A stretch of DNA of 64,000 bases from Nemophila menziesii (lineage: Eukaryota; Streptophyta; Magnoliopsida; Boraginales; Hydrophyllaceae). Positions 1 through 10,922 of the stretch are shown here, one piece after another. Numbering within the stretch: position 1 is the stretch's first letter; every line of letters starts with the position of its first letter. The stretch lies in assembly GCA_029959085.1 (NCBI GenBank), contig JARWIR010000001.1, forward strand, positions 64,170,899-64,234,898, read 5' to 3'. Under the pieces are notes generated by a model. That model was not told the DNA's origin, ran no database searches, and saw nothing but the letters and a program-made list of their open reading frames with translations. The position numbers and the translations under genes are program-made.

Positions 1-1869
1 AAAACATCGTCTTTGATTTGTCCCAATATTCTTTATAGAACTTTGCATTTAAACTGTTTGATACAGGAGCTTTTGAAGAAGAAAGGTCTCTAACTGCCTT
101 TTCAAGTTCATCTATTGATGGCTGTCTAATTAAAGAGATTTTCATTTCTTTTGTAACTTTCACTTTTTATATGTTGTGTTGCTTTTTCATTGAGTCGTTG
201 TCAGTTCCCTGCTCATTAAATAGCGATTTATATAAAAATTGAAAACAAATTTTAACCTCAACATTATCTTCTTTCCATAGTTCATCCTTGATTCTCACTA
301 CCCTGTTATGACTACGTCTTTTTATAGTGAATAGGTGAAAAATTTTCTTATTTTTATCTCCATGGGTAAGCCACGTTTGGCGAGATTTATCTACCCAATA
401 TTTTTCTTCACATTCATACTCAAATCTAATGTGTGCCTTAATGTTTTCCTTTTCTTGTTGTAATTCTATAGATGCTTCTGAATTATTTATAATAGTAAGC
501 CTTTCTTGAAGAATTCTTATTTGAGTATCCTGGTTCTTGAAAACTTTTCTACTCCATCTTTTTTAAAGTTCTCTTATAGTGTCTTCTCTTTTATTAATAA
601 ACTTCGACAAAGAAGGAACTTCCCCATGACTTCCCAAGCATTGACTACTACTATTCTACATTCGTTATTTTCTATCCAAGAAGATTGGAATTTAAAGTGT
701 TTAATACCTTGTCGTATATTACTATCATATTATAAAAATAAAGGGGAATGTTCTTATGTTATAGCAGGAGGCTATGTTGTAGAAATCGCCGTCTAGGCGC
801 GCCTTCTAGGCGTCAACTCCCCCTTCAACCGCTTACGCCTATTAAAAATGCTAAGCATTTTTTCCTAGCACCTTAGTCGCCGTGGAAGAGGCGCCCAACT
901 CGCCTAGGCGCCGATTAATGTCAAAATATGACCGCCTAGGCATTCTTTTTATTTTTCTTATTCTCGAGAATTTTTGAATAGATATTATAAATCAAATTTA
1001 GTATTTTTATATATACAATAGTGTTGTTATATGAAATTTATGACTTAAATACTTAAAATCGTTATAATTACTTTGTATAATATTACTAAATATACAAAAT
1101 CACACATAGGGATTCAAAACCGCCTAATCCTGCCTAGGCCCCGTATAATCCCGCCTAGGCGCTAGGCCCTGGTCAACCTCCTAGGCCGAAAAACCGAGAT
1201 CTACAGCATAGGCCAGAAGAACGTATATTTGATCTAGCAGAAATTTATTCAACCAGTCATATGATGCTAAGGTTCTGTCGAGTTTCTTTTTAACTAAATC
1301 TTCACTAATACTCCTATTAGACCAAGTAAAGAAACAACCAGTAGCTTTAGTTTCAATGAGTGAATTATGTATAATAAAATTCTTAAATTCATTCATATGG
1401 TTAAAATTAATTAGATCTGAACCTGTTTTTCATTAATATTTAGAACGTTAGTGAAATCTCTGATAATCAACCATGGCTCCGAGATATCTTTGCTCATTTA
1501 CTTATTTCTTACAATTTTTTCAACCTGTTTTCAAACCCATTAGGTGCATGTATACAAATCATATAATACGGAAAGGAAATATCATTAAAGTGAAGGACTA
1601 CAAAATACGAGCAACAAAAGGACACGGTAAGACTCACATAAGAGTGCCAAACAACCAAAAAACCATCGGAGTAACAAGAATTTCTAGTGGAATAAAAAAA
1701 ATCAATTATTAAAACCTAACAATCTAACAATAATATGCGACTCCACCTCCTTCATCATGGTATCGCTAAACACTGCCACTCCCGGCTTATAGCGCGCAAT
1801 CGCGGATCTTAAGTTGGAAACAGTCAATGGAGCCCGTATCCCTTGGCAATTCTAGAAGATAATGCTCAT
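1..1869 (-). pseudogene. LINE ORF2: endonuclease and start of reverse transcriptase, degenerate
   Basis: From 1869 leftward the frame reads MSIIF-stop-NCQG, which matches the FWNCQG start of plant LINE apurinic-type endonucleases with the Trp codon changed to TAG. The endonuclease C-terminal signature CFFTWSNRSISEDLVKKKLD lies at about 1340-1260. After the MITE insertion the linker resumes (EEKYWVDKSRQTWLTHGDKN, about 400-330). The first RT block with SSKAPVSN and FYKEYWD lies at 120-1. In an active element ORF2 nicks the target and copies the RNA in place. This copy has many stops and is not functional. Confidence 0.75.
772..1211. mobile_element. hAT-type MITE, CCTAGG-rich family, older copy
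   Basis: A 440-bp element without coding capacity. It begins CTATGTTGTAGA and ends TCTACAGCATAG, giving terminal inverted repeats of about 12 bp. Its interior is packed with GCCTAGGCG-like words. A second copy of the same family at 61123-61571 is similar along its whole length and has a perfect 8-bp target duplication. Here the flanking octamers (764-771 GCAGGAGG, 1212-1219 GCCAGAAG) match only partly, as expected for an older insertion. It interrupts the LINE ORF2. Confidence 0.75.
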
Positions 1870-1911
1870 TTTTCATTGGTGGTCGCTTCAAGGGATCAAC
1901 CGCTCCCTTTT

Positions 1912-3478
1912 TTAGATATTTTTGGGTACAAAGTCTTCCTCTTCCACATTACCATACACATAGAACATTTCGCTATACTCATTTTTACGCTCAAATATCT
2001 CGTCATTATTGTCACCATCCAATTTTAAACCTTCATCTACCTCGTCTGGTTCGGCTTGTGAATCAAACTCTTCCTCATTTGTCTTTACAATACCATCATC
2101 CTCTTCTTCAGGATGATTGCCTAAGTTGCTTAACACCTTGAAATTGTTGAAGATCTTAACCTTTTCATTTTTGTTACCTATAACCTCATTCTCATCTAAC
2201 TCTTCCACACACCTGTTCCTTACACTCATGTCTTCTTTTTATCGTTTTCTATTTTCCAGTTAGTTCCTCAAAGCTCGAAGAAAAATCTTCATTATACTCT
2301 CGTATGTTCTTTCCCTTGTTCCTTGAGTTATCTCCAGATCCTCTATGATCTAGCTCAACCTTGTATCTGCTCTCGCTGTTCGCTGCATTTCCTTCTTCCC
2401 CATTAATTTTTTTAAGACTTCTAGTCTTTTAGAACTTTTTTAAATTTCGTTTTTGAGCTCCTCAACCTTCCTATATCCATGTAACTAAGATTATCAGCAT
2501 CATCAAATATCTAGTCCTTATTATCCAAAACCCTCAGAGATCTCAAATTACGCGTATAGTTATACCCACATAAGTCCACATATTGCTCATTACCAATCTT
2601 AATACCACCTGCATTGCTATTACCTGCCTCTTTCTCATAACCAATATCATTCTTGCGCTTACCAATATTAACAACACCAGTAAAATCCCCATCAACATTA
2701 AGAAGAATCCTATATATGGCGTTGGAGGAGGAAATTTGGCAACATTATCGATACTCTAAGTAAATATTTTGCGTTCATAAATATCATCAATGCTCTTGAC
2801 ATTGTTAGCAGTGCATTCTCCATATTGATGATCAACATGACCGCAGTTGAAAAAAGAGGGATCCGGTTTTTTCGTACTGAAAGGTTATCCAACCTGAACC
2901 TTCTTCCTGGAGCAGATATGTACCATGAGGTAGAGCCCTAGTAACATTAAATTTGATACGAAACCTAAGGATCTTGATATCTTTAGTCGAAATTTCAGGG
3001 ACATCAACAACTTCGATCTTAAGGAAACACACGTATTAAGCCTTAATGGTGTTGATGTTATTTTGTATGAAGGCTAGTCCTTTAACTTGGTCCCAAAGTG
3101 AAGAATAATCTAGAGGGTTATCCGGATATTCAACAACTTGAGGCCACAAAGATAAACTCATGTGATTTCATATAAATCCCTAGCCTCATCTCCCAAACTC
3201 TCTTAAACTCAGTGTTATCGAAAATTTCAAGTTTAAATTGTTATTGTTTACCTCAGTAAGGCGAAAATTCCCTTGGATACCCTATTTATCAGCAATGTAT
3301 TTCCTAAGGCCAACAACGAAAATCTTATTATCTCCAATAACTATGATGATGATAGTTGTGTCTTCTCTAAACCTCTCGACAAGACTAGTTTTTATGCAAA
3401 TATTATAACCCCGAGCTTCCTCATATTATGATCGTGGAAAGGAATGATCGAGAGGGCATGTTGATCACGAGTAGCCAT
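1912..3478 (-). pseudogene. LINE ORF1 (gag-like, DUF4283/zinc-knuckle type), degenerate
   Basis: A start codon at 3478-3476 opens a reading frame beginning MATRDQHALSIIPFHDHNMR, broken after about 30 codons. Around 3032-2832 the frame contains the conserved block found before the zinc knuckle in plant LINE ORF1 proteins (ILRFRIKFNVTRALPHGTYL, then GWITFQYEKTG). That block is followed by degenerate cysteine/histidine-rich sequence. The C-terminal part (2229-1912) is a 105-residue acidic tail rich in Glu and Asp. In plant LINEs this protein binds RNA and accompanies it to the target; this copy cannot make it because several frames are needed to read through. The next ORF starts about 40 bp downstream, the usual LINE spacing. 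Confidence 0.65.
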
Positions 3479-3665
3479 GATGAAGGTACGACGGACAACA
3501 CAAACTAACTCAAAAAAAAATTCAAAAGAAAAACTGAAGTAGGGAAGAGAAAAATAAACACAAAAATTGAAAAGTATGCCCTTGGAAGGAGGGGAGATGA
3601 GACGATTTAAATTTCTAGCAATTTTCGTAAGGATAATACATACCTTGAGAGATATAATATTGAGG

Positions 3666-4144
<479 letters not shown>

Positions 4145-4988
4145 TCTAACTTAATTAGCCCATTAACGTAATTAGGCCAATTAACTGTTTAATTTTGATA
4201 AGAAGCGCCTTTTCTTAAAATATATATTTATTGGTCAACGATCTTTTTGTTGATTTTTGTTAAATCTTTCATCTTTGCGAGTATAAATAGAGCATCATGG
4301 AGCATCTCTGATCTGGAGTACACAAATGCAAACATGTGATTTGAGTTGTGATGCTAAGCAACAATCTAAGGGAAATCATCAGAACTTTATATAAATACAA
4401 ATTGAAGATGATGAAGTCTTGACTTATGTTTAAGCATGTCAAACATTATACTGATAAGATGATTAAGAATTAAGCAAATTTTATAAATTTATAGCAAAAT
4501 TCCATATTAGGCAAATTGTGTAGTTGGTCCATGTGCTGTGTTAAATAGTTAAATTGCATATTAAGTAAATTGCATATTAGGTAAGTTGCAACTTCTTTGT
4601 GTATCCGCTGCTCTTTATATAGTGTAATTATATCAATAATATATAGAACCAATGATATTTACATCAAACACTAAGAGAAGCAAAACATATATTACATAAT
4701 AGGTTCTATTTCATCCACAAATCCTGACATCATGAAATGTCAGTAAAAAAAATCCTTACGACCATTACTACAGAGCATAAGAACATCATGGACATACCAT
4801 TAGTAAATACCTATGTTATTGAAATAGTTATGAATTTATAGCAGAAATTCATATTAGGTAAATTGCATAACCAATAAACAAAGATCGCTGCGAAGATTTC
4901 TTTTTTAAGTAAAAGTGCTTCTCACAGGAGCGCCTCAAAATAAATTAATTAATGGGCCTAATTACATTAATGGGCTAATTAATTTAGG
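4145..4988. mobile_element. Non-autonomous DNA element with about 60-bp terminal inverted repeats
   Basis: The left end (TCTAACTTAATTAGCCCATT onward, 4145-4210) is matched in reverse complement by the right end (4925-4988, ending AATGGGCTAATTAATTTAGG). The match is good over about 55-60 bp. The 840-bp interior has no coding sequence but repeats the phrase CATATTAGGTAAATTGCA and variants near 4500, 4570 and 4850. The long inverted repeats suggest a Mutator-like non-autonomous element; I could not identify a target duplication. It lies inside or at the edge of an Athila-like LTR. Confidence 0.55.
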
Positions 4989-5989
4989 AGGATCTCCTCG
5001 AAAATAGAGGTTCACCTTTTTCATTCGAACATACATGTCTGAATTTGCACCATTTGGACTCGAGGAGACCTAAAAATGATGACTTTCCAATTTCGAATGC
5101 TCCTCCCTCACCAAAGTGGTATCTTTCACTCTTTTGACACTTCCTTTTTCTCTTGGACTATAAAATACACTAATTACATTCATATTAATGCCTTCTATCA
5201 TCTATGTACCTAAGAACTTCATACTAAACAAGCAAATTAACGCACAAAAGCTCTAAAAGTAACAATAGTACAAATCTAAAGGAAGAAAGTGTGATATAGC
5301 AAAATATGCTTATAAATTTAATAACTAAGTCCAATTTCTACCTAAAATGATGTCTCCTAAGGGCATTTATCTATAATAAAAAGGGAGACATCAAGACCCC
5401 CAACTCAAATCTTTGTCGTCCCGACAAAGTAAGAACAAAAGTAGAGGTCTAAGATAAGAAGCAAATGAAGAATCTAAAGAGTGTACCCAAAGCAAAACTT
5501 AAACTAATTTTCATATAGTACAACCCATGAATTAATTCACACATGCACCTATCATACAAAATCAAACACATAAATAATATTAATCCCAAATTAATTTCAC
5601 AATGCTAGAAGGTTACACTTGATACTTAGCTCGAGATGGTGGCTATAGGGTGTTCATAAATCTTTACTCGATTTGAACACTCCACTTAACTTACTCTCTA
5701 TTAGCAAATATGTTATCCCACTATGTACCTAGGAATCACGGGGTCTTTATGGTTTTAGCGTAGGCTTAAGGATGGTATGGTATGTATATTTGGGAAATTT
5801 GAAGTGAGCTTTTGGTTCTCTCATCACTTACCATCAACATACTGTCCTAGAGCTTGAGTTTACACTCAAATACATTATCGCTCAACCCATTTGACGCACT
5901 AATTTAGCATCCCCAAATTAAACCCAATAAGCTCTAAAGATGATTCCTAAACTTTCCACTTTGTTGGTTACTTTATTTGATTTCTTTTT

Positions 5990-6024
5990 CATTTTTCATT
6001 TTTCATTTTTCATTTTTCATTTTT
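5990..6024. repeat. (CATTTTT)5 heptamer tandem repeat
   Basis: Five consecutive CATTTTT units in the 3' untranslated region of remnant X. The corresponding place in element A (near 51300) has only an irregular T-rich tract. Confidence 0.9.
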
Positions 6025-6872
6025 GTAAGATATCTTTGACACTCATTTTGATGTGAGTAGTCATGTCTCTTATAAAAAAAATCTCTTTTTTTTCAAAGAC
6101 CCCGACAAAGGGTTACAACTAATACATCATCAACATTTGCGTACATAATATAAACACATAAAATTCTCACCCAATGTAATCTCACATGATTAATCCCACC
6201 ACCCAAAACTCAAGCTTTAAAGACACGATGCCTTAGGGTTGCGATTCAAGTGCAAGTCATATGGAATGTCCTATAAAACTAAGGGGATATGGCTTATATT
6301 GTGGCGACAAAAGCTCACAAGGATATATCATTAATAGTAGGATAGAAAGCTAAAAAGGTCTTAAATGGCTATCAAAGAACTGCCCCTATCATTTTCCTAG
6401 TTACATAGTTTCCCTCCATTTTCACCTCTAGTTCATAATTGAGTGGGTTCTCTACTCATTTAGATTTCGCGTTCTACACACCTCTCATTCTCACTAAGTA
6501 CAATCTTACTTCTTTTGCATTGTTCAATAATTTTTCCTATCTATCATCTAGTGTTTGCATGCATTCAAAGTGCGTTTTACATTAACTCTAAGGTCTACTA
6601 TTTTCAATCATTAATTTACGAAGAGTATGCTGAATGGTGGGGACATTCAACAGACTCTACAGTCAAATCATTCCTTAAACTAATTTTTATTTAATTTTTT
6701 TAAAATTTTCAAAAAGCGGTAAAATAAATAACACATAAAATTAGGAATGAGGAAAACGAGTACCCCACCCCAAACTCAAAGTGAGTCGTGTCCCCACGAC
6801 TCAAAAAGACTCAATAATGCAAATAAACTAATATACACTAATAATGAGAAAAAGGGATAAGGGAAACATATC

Positions 6873-7227
6873 TTAATCAGCATTAGGCTGATTGCGTTCA
6901 CTCTCACGTTTAGGTTGGGCTTTCTTCTTAAGAATTGTGTAGGTGGCATGTTGCGATATGCTCACCTATCAAGTATGTTCTTCATTAGCACCAAATCTTT
7001 TGTAACCTTTCCCAAAGCTTATAATACCTCTTCATGCTTCTCCTCCAATTTTCTCATTCTTTCCATCACCTCATTATCTTTGACAATTTTCTTTTTACGT
7101 TTGGGAGGCCTAGCACCTCTTTCTTCCCCAAAAGTCTTATTCGACTCTATACCCATTTTCTTGGTATCCCTATGAACATTCACAATTGAAATTGTGGGGA
7201 TGTCTTCTCCTTTCATTAATGGTTCAT
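6873..7227 (-). pseudogene. Athila-like ORF3, C-terminal fragment
   Basis: A fragment of the third ORF, which lies between integrase and the 3' LTR in this family. It reads PTISIVNVHRDTKKMGIESN, a basic stretch PPKRKKKIV, and a short coiled-coil-like segment. After a frameshift comes a C-terminal part containing SQHATY, ending at TAA 6875-6873. The same order (MGI, basic PPKKKMH, coiled coil, QHATYGLL) is seen in element A at 52500-52170. The function of this ORF is unknown to me. The 5' part is missing because an LTR end sits at 7228. Confidence 0.6.
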
Positions 7228-7755
7228 TGGTGGGTGTGTTATAAAATTAAGAACTAAAATAGAAGGAACCACAATACCGCAAGTGCACGGTTGTCCAAGT
7301 AATTTCCGATAAATTGGGTTTCGTTCTTAGGGACGGATTAGGTACAACTAAAGTATCAATCAAATAGTAGTAGTAATTGCTTAACAGAAAAGTAAAATAA
7401 AATATATTTGTTTTGTTTTTAAATTTAAGATGCAAGGAAATAAATTACTGAAATAAAATAAAGCAAGTAAATAAGATTTAACTTAATGACATAAAGAGTA
7501 CTTGATCCTCACAAGGGTTTCACCTAACCTATCTAATTAATGCTTCTGTTTAAAGGCTAAGCTGGTATTATTGTGCTAGTCGGGAATCTAATATCTCCTA
7601 ACCCCTGTCAGGGTGGACTTAGAAGCTATCCTACGGTATTACAAACCCCATCAGGGCGATTATAAGCTACTTCCACATGGTTCAGTCTCTTACCTCATTG
7701 GCTGCATGGTTAGTTAAGCCCGTCAGGATCAATAACGAATACTACGCGTCTATTA
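7228..7755 (-). repeat. Athila-like LTR fragment a (A subtype), inverted relative to its neighbour
   Basis: On the plus strand it starts TGGTGGGTGTG, the reverse of an LTR 3' end in CACCA. It then follows the start of LTR A (49147 onward): the phrase AAGTGCACGGTTGTCCAAGTA, and three spaced copies of a CCCGTCAGGGT-like word near 7605, 7650 and 7718. It breaks off near 7755, where sequence in the opposite orientation begins. In remnant X the ORF3 is interrupted exactly at its outer end. Confidence 0.65.
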
Positions 7756-9074
7756 TTTTTAGAGCATATTGGGTTTAATTATTTATTTAGTGTGAAGCTT
7801 TAAAGATAATTATGGAGATTAATTAGAGTCCAAGTCAAAGACTAAGAGATAAGGAAAGAATATAAGCATGGAAGTTGAAGATAAGGAAACAGAAGCTAAA
7901 ATATGGAAAAAGAAAAGCTGCCATGAATCTGAATTTCACCACCCACGACCACAAATCAGCTTATATCTCAAAATCGGTGAGGAATTTGGAAGAACGGTCA
8001 AGAGAAAAGTTAAATATCTTTTCGAGCCGATGAATTTCGATTACTCATACGCGTCAAACGGATAAGAATTGAAGTTGTCAGGACCAAAACAAAAACGGAG
8101 CTGATTTTCATATTTTAGGGTTACGAATTTGGGTTGGGCTAGGAGTCCACTACTTACCTTCTCTTTCAACAAAACGAATATCATTAGAATTATTATAGAG
8201 GGCAAGATGAAGTCTTTCATTATTTCTTTTAGTTTATTTCCTTCAGGTATGAACTAATTTTCCCATAGCTTGGGTTTTGCATCATGTATAATCTATGAAT
8301 TCTATTTTCTTTCTATCTAAGTTTCTTTGGGAATTATATGTTTTAATCTGATATTAGCTTCTTACCTATATATTCGTTTATGTGTTTTGAATTATTGTCT
8401 GTCCTAAAACTGATCACTTTAGGCTTTCTTAATAGTAGTTAGATGTTCACCTTAACTAGGTGTCTAATTATTGAAACACCACATAACGTCTAGTGTCGAT
8501 ATTGGTCTTGACAACACTAATTCTAGCTAGATAGTCATTAGGGTATATTTTAATCACTATCACCATGTTTGGAATTGAATTGCTTAGGACCTTGGTTGCG
8601 TTTGATAACCCTAAGTTTAGGTTGCCACATGGTGTGTCTGTAGCCCCCTTAGTCGCTCTCCAGGTCTAAGAGAGAGAATTTAGAATCTTGACTAAGTATC
8701 TACGAGCTAATTATCTCCCTTATTAAGTAGAGTTTGATAGAAAGAATTAGAAGGATTAGTGCATACTAGCAAAACCTAAGCTATACTTCTCATCTTTTAT
8801 TTCTTATCTTTTATTTATTGTATTTTATTTTCATTAGTTTAATCATTAATCTCTCAATCACCCGTAGTTATTTTCTATCTTTTAATTAATTACTCTCTAC
8901 TCGTTATTATTGCTCATAACGTATAACACACTAAGTCCCTGAGAACGAATTCAACTTATCATTAGAACTTGCATACGTCCTGTAATACTTGCAGTACTGT
9001 GCTTGTCTAGGGCGCTTTAGTGCATTGTTTTTAGCGTTTATTTATCATATTTTTTAACACCCTAGGCGACACCA
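7756..9074 (+). repeat. Athila-like LTR fragment b (B subtype), plus orientation
   Basis: This is close to the reverse complement of LTR B (56781 to about 58140). Near-identical blocks are GAGCATATTGGGTTTAATT (7760) and the stretch around GAGATTAATTAGAGTCCAAG (7818). The outer end reads ...ACACCCTAGGCGACACCA, matching the B terminus. About 130 bp at the LTR 5' start are missing. The TATA box seen in LTR B (near 57712) has no good equivalent here. The right flank is the 5' region of a LINE, not a primer-binding site, so this is an outer (3'-type) LTR end. Confidence 0.7.
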
Positions 9075-9096
9075 CAAGATAAGGGGGATTTTCTTA

Positions 9097-10785
9097 TGGC
9101 GGATGATGTTCCTATCGATGATGATACGTATGCGCAACTTATTCGATGGGATGTCAGGTATGGAATAAATCCATGATTATTCGATTTTTGGATATAATGT
9201 AGGATATACAAACCTGTTGAATAAACTAAACCAGATATGGGCACCTAAAGCACATATCAAGTTAGTGGATACTGGATTTGGGTATTTTATGGTTCGGTTT
9301 ACAAGTGGAGAGGATTACGAGAAGGTGGTAGGAGGTGGCCCCCGGATGGTATTGGATAGGTATTTAATTGTTAGGCCTTGGGACCTGGATTTTATGACTC
9401 GGGATGCTTCGGCGGTTTAAACAACGGTGTGGGTTAGACTACCGTGGCTTCGAATAATTAATTATATGGAGGATATACTACGTCTAATTGGAAATTTAGT
9501 TGGGAAGTTGATTAAAATTGACCCATTCACCAAATCAAGACAGAGGGGAAATTTGGCATGGCTAACTGTTTAAATAGAGTTGGAAAAACTGTTAGTTTCT
9601 AAAATACGAATTCAAGATCATTTGAAAAAGGTTGAGTATGAAGGATTATAAATGATTTGTTTTAAGTGCGAAATGTTCGGACACCAAAAAAATGATTGCC
9701 CTTTAGATCGAACGCAAACGGTCCCGACACCTTCTCGAGAAAATCAGGACAGACTTGAGGAGAATATAGTTCGTGGGTCTAGCGCCTCGTCCGAAGTGTT
9801 CGGGGAGCTGATGAAAGTAGTTCGGGGTAGAGGTTTGGCCTCGAGGGGGAGTAATAAATGAGGCAAAGTCTAGAGGTCAGAATGGGGGAGGAGAATCTAG
9901 TGGAGGGGGATCTCACTATGACGCGCTTTACATGGATGTGGGGAGTGGTGAGACTGAGAATGAGAGGATCGTTGAGAAGGAGAGACCACAGTCGAGGAAA
10001 GGAAAGGATAAATTCATTGATATAGTGAGGGAACATGGTACAAGGGAAAGGGGGAAAGGGACAAGGGTCGGTTGAGCACACTCATACAAACTATGGATAA
10101 CGGGTTAAAAGGGTTTTTTTTAGTTCCGCTTTGCAGGTTACAGTTGTCGGACAGACGGTTGAGGCAGGGGGTAAAGGTAGGTCTAGGGATGGCAAGAAGA
10201 GCAAAAATCTGAAAAAGACGGAAGGCCCAGTATTGGAAGGACGATTGCGAGTATTTGAGCCTTTGGATGTGTCGGGAAGAATCAGAGATGTGGAGATGGG
10301 GGATGGAGATCAAGGGGAGGGAAGTACCATGGTGACATGAGGTAAAGAAGGGAGGATTTTGGTTGATGGATTGAGTTTAAATGGGGGCGAAGAATGGGAA
10401 ACAGGAAGGGCGATAATAATAGGGCCAGGGACTTAAGTGCAATTGCTGAAGAATTAGAGGGTGCAAGGAAGTTAAGTAGAATGTCGTTGGGTGAAGAAAG
10501 ATTTGAGGAAACTGAGCTAATGGAAGAAGAAGATAGGATACAGGTGGTATCGCGAAGTGAAATCCCGGCTGATGTTGAGGCTTCAGTCACACAACCTTTG
10601 GGTAAATTACCGGTTCAGCGGAATGGTACATTAGATAGTTCGAAAAAAGCACCAGGTGTGGCAACGTTGGTATCCGGTTAGCAGAATTTAGAGGAGCGGG
10701 AGGTAGTTGGTTTCGAGACGATGAACCAGACTACACAGCGAATGTTTGATCTCTCTGGCGCAACGGAAGGGGAGCATCAGGGATG
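9097..10785 (+). pseudogene. LINE ORF1: DUF4283 domain plus CCHC zinc knuckle, degenerate
   Basis: It starts MADDVPIDDDTYAQLIRWD at 9097. It then shows the DUF4283-type fold sequence WAPKAHIKLVDTGFGYFMVR and GPRMVLDRYLIVRPWDLDF (9240-9400). A typical zinc knuckle C-x2-C-x4-H-x4-C (CFKCEMFGHQKNDC) lies at 9658-9700. The rest (9870-10785) is a polar Gly/Arg/Glu-rich tail with several stops. The protein would bind the LINE RNA. At least four frame breaks make this copy dead. ORF2 starts about 140 bp downstream. Confidence 0.7.
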
Positions 10786-10922
10786 ATTGTATCCTTTGAG
10801 CTTTCCTTTTTTTAGTCGTATGGAATATTACTGCGGTTTGATTTAAGTGTCTTTGACAAATAATTTATTTATGTCAGATACAACTATAAACACAGACAGG
10901 TGTTGAACCACGGTCAAGCAAT

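Larger units (their letters stand above)
1..3540 (-). mobile_element. L1-type LINE, 3' part cut off by the window edge
   Basis: A non-LTR retrotransposon read from right to left. In order on the minus strand it shows an ORF1 with a gag-like domain, an ORF2 beginning with an endonuclease, then the linker and the first reverse-transcriptase block, which runs off the left edge. Every coding part has stops and frameshifts, so it is an old dead copy. A hAT-type MITE at 772-1211 interrupts ORF2. The 5' end near 3540 is an estimate; the sequence just beyond it is a TA/GA microsatellite. No target duplication can be judged because the 3' end is outside. Confidence 0.8.
4989..7227 (-). mobile_element. 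Athila-like Ty3/gypsy remnant X: partial 3' LTR, 3' UTR and end of ORF3
   Basis: Read on the minus strand, a third-ORF fragment (7227-6873) is followed by a 1.5-kb 3' untranslated region (6872-5394). Next come a purine-rich tract ending GAGTTGGGGGTCT and the LTR start TGATGTCTCC at 5393. The same order and much of the same sequence appear in elements A (50706-52169) and B (58273-59778). Only about 400 bp of the LTR remain before the inverted-repeat element at 4145-4988. There is no gag or pol. On the right it stops at an LTR end inserted into its ORF3 (7228). Confidence 0.7.

Noticed and set aside
1473..1712. Plus-strand 79-codon frame
   Set aside because: It lies antisense to the LINE endonuclease and shows no domain.
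7228..9074. A complete solo LTR
   Set aside because: The two halves are in opposite orientation and of different subtypes, and both ends are LTR 3' ends.
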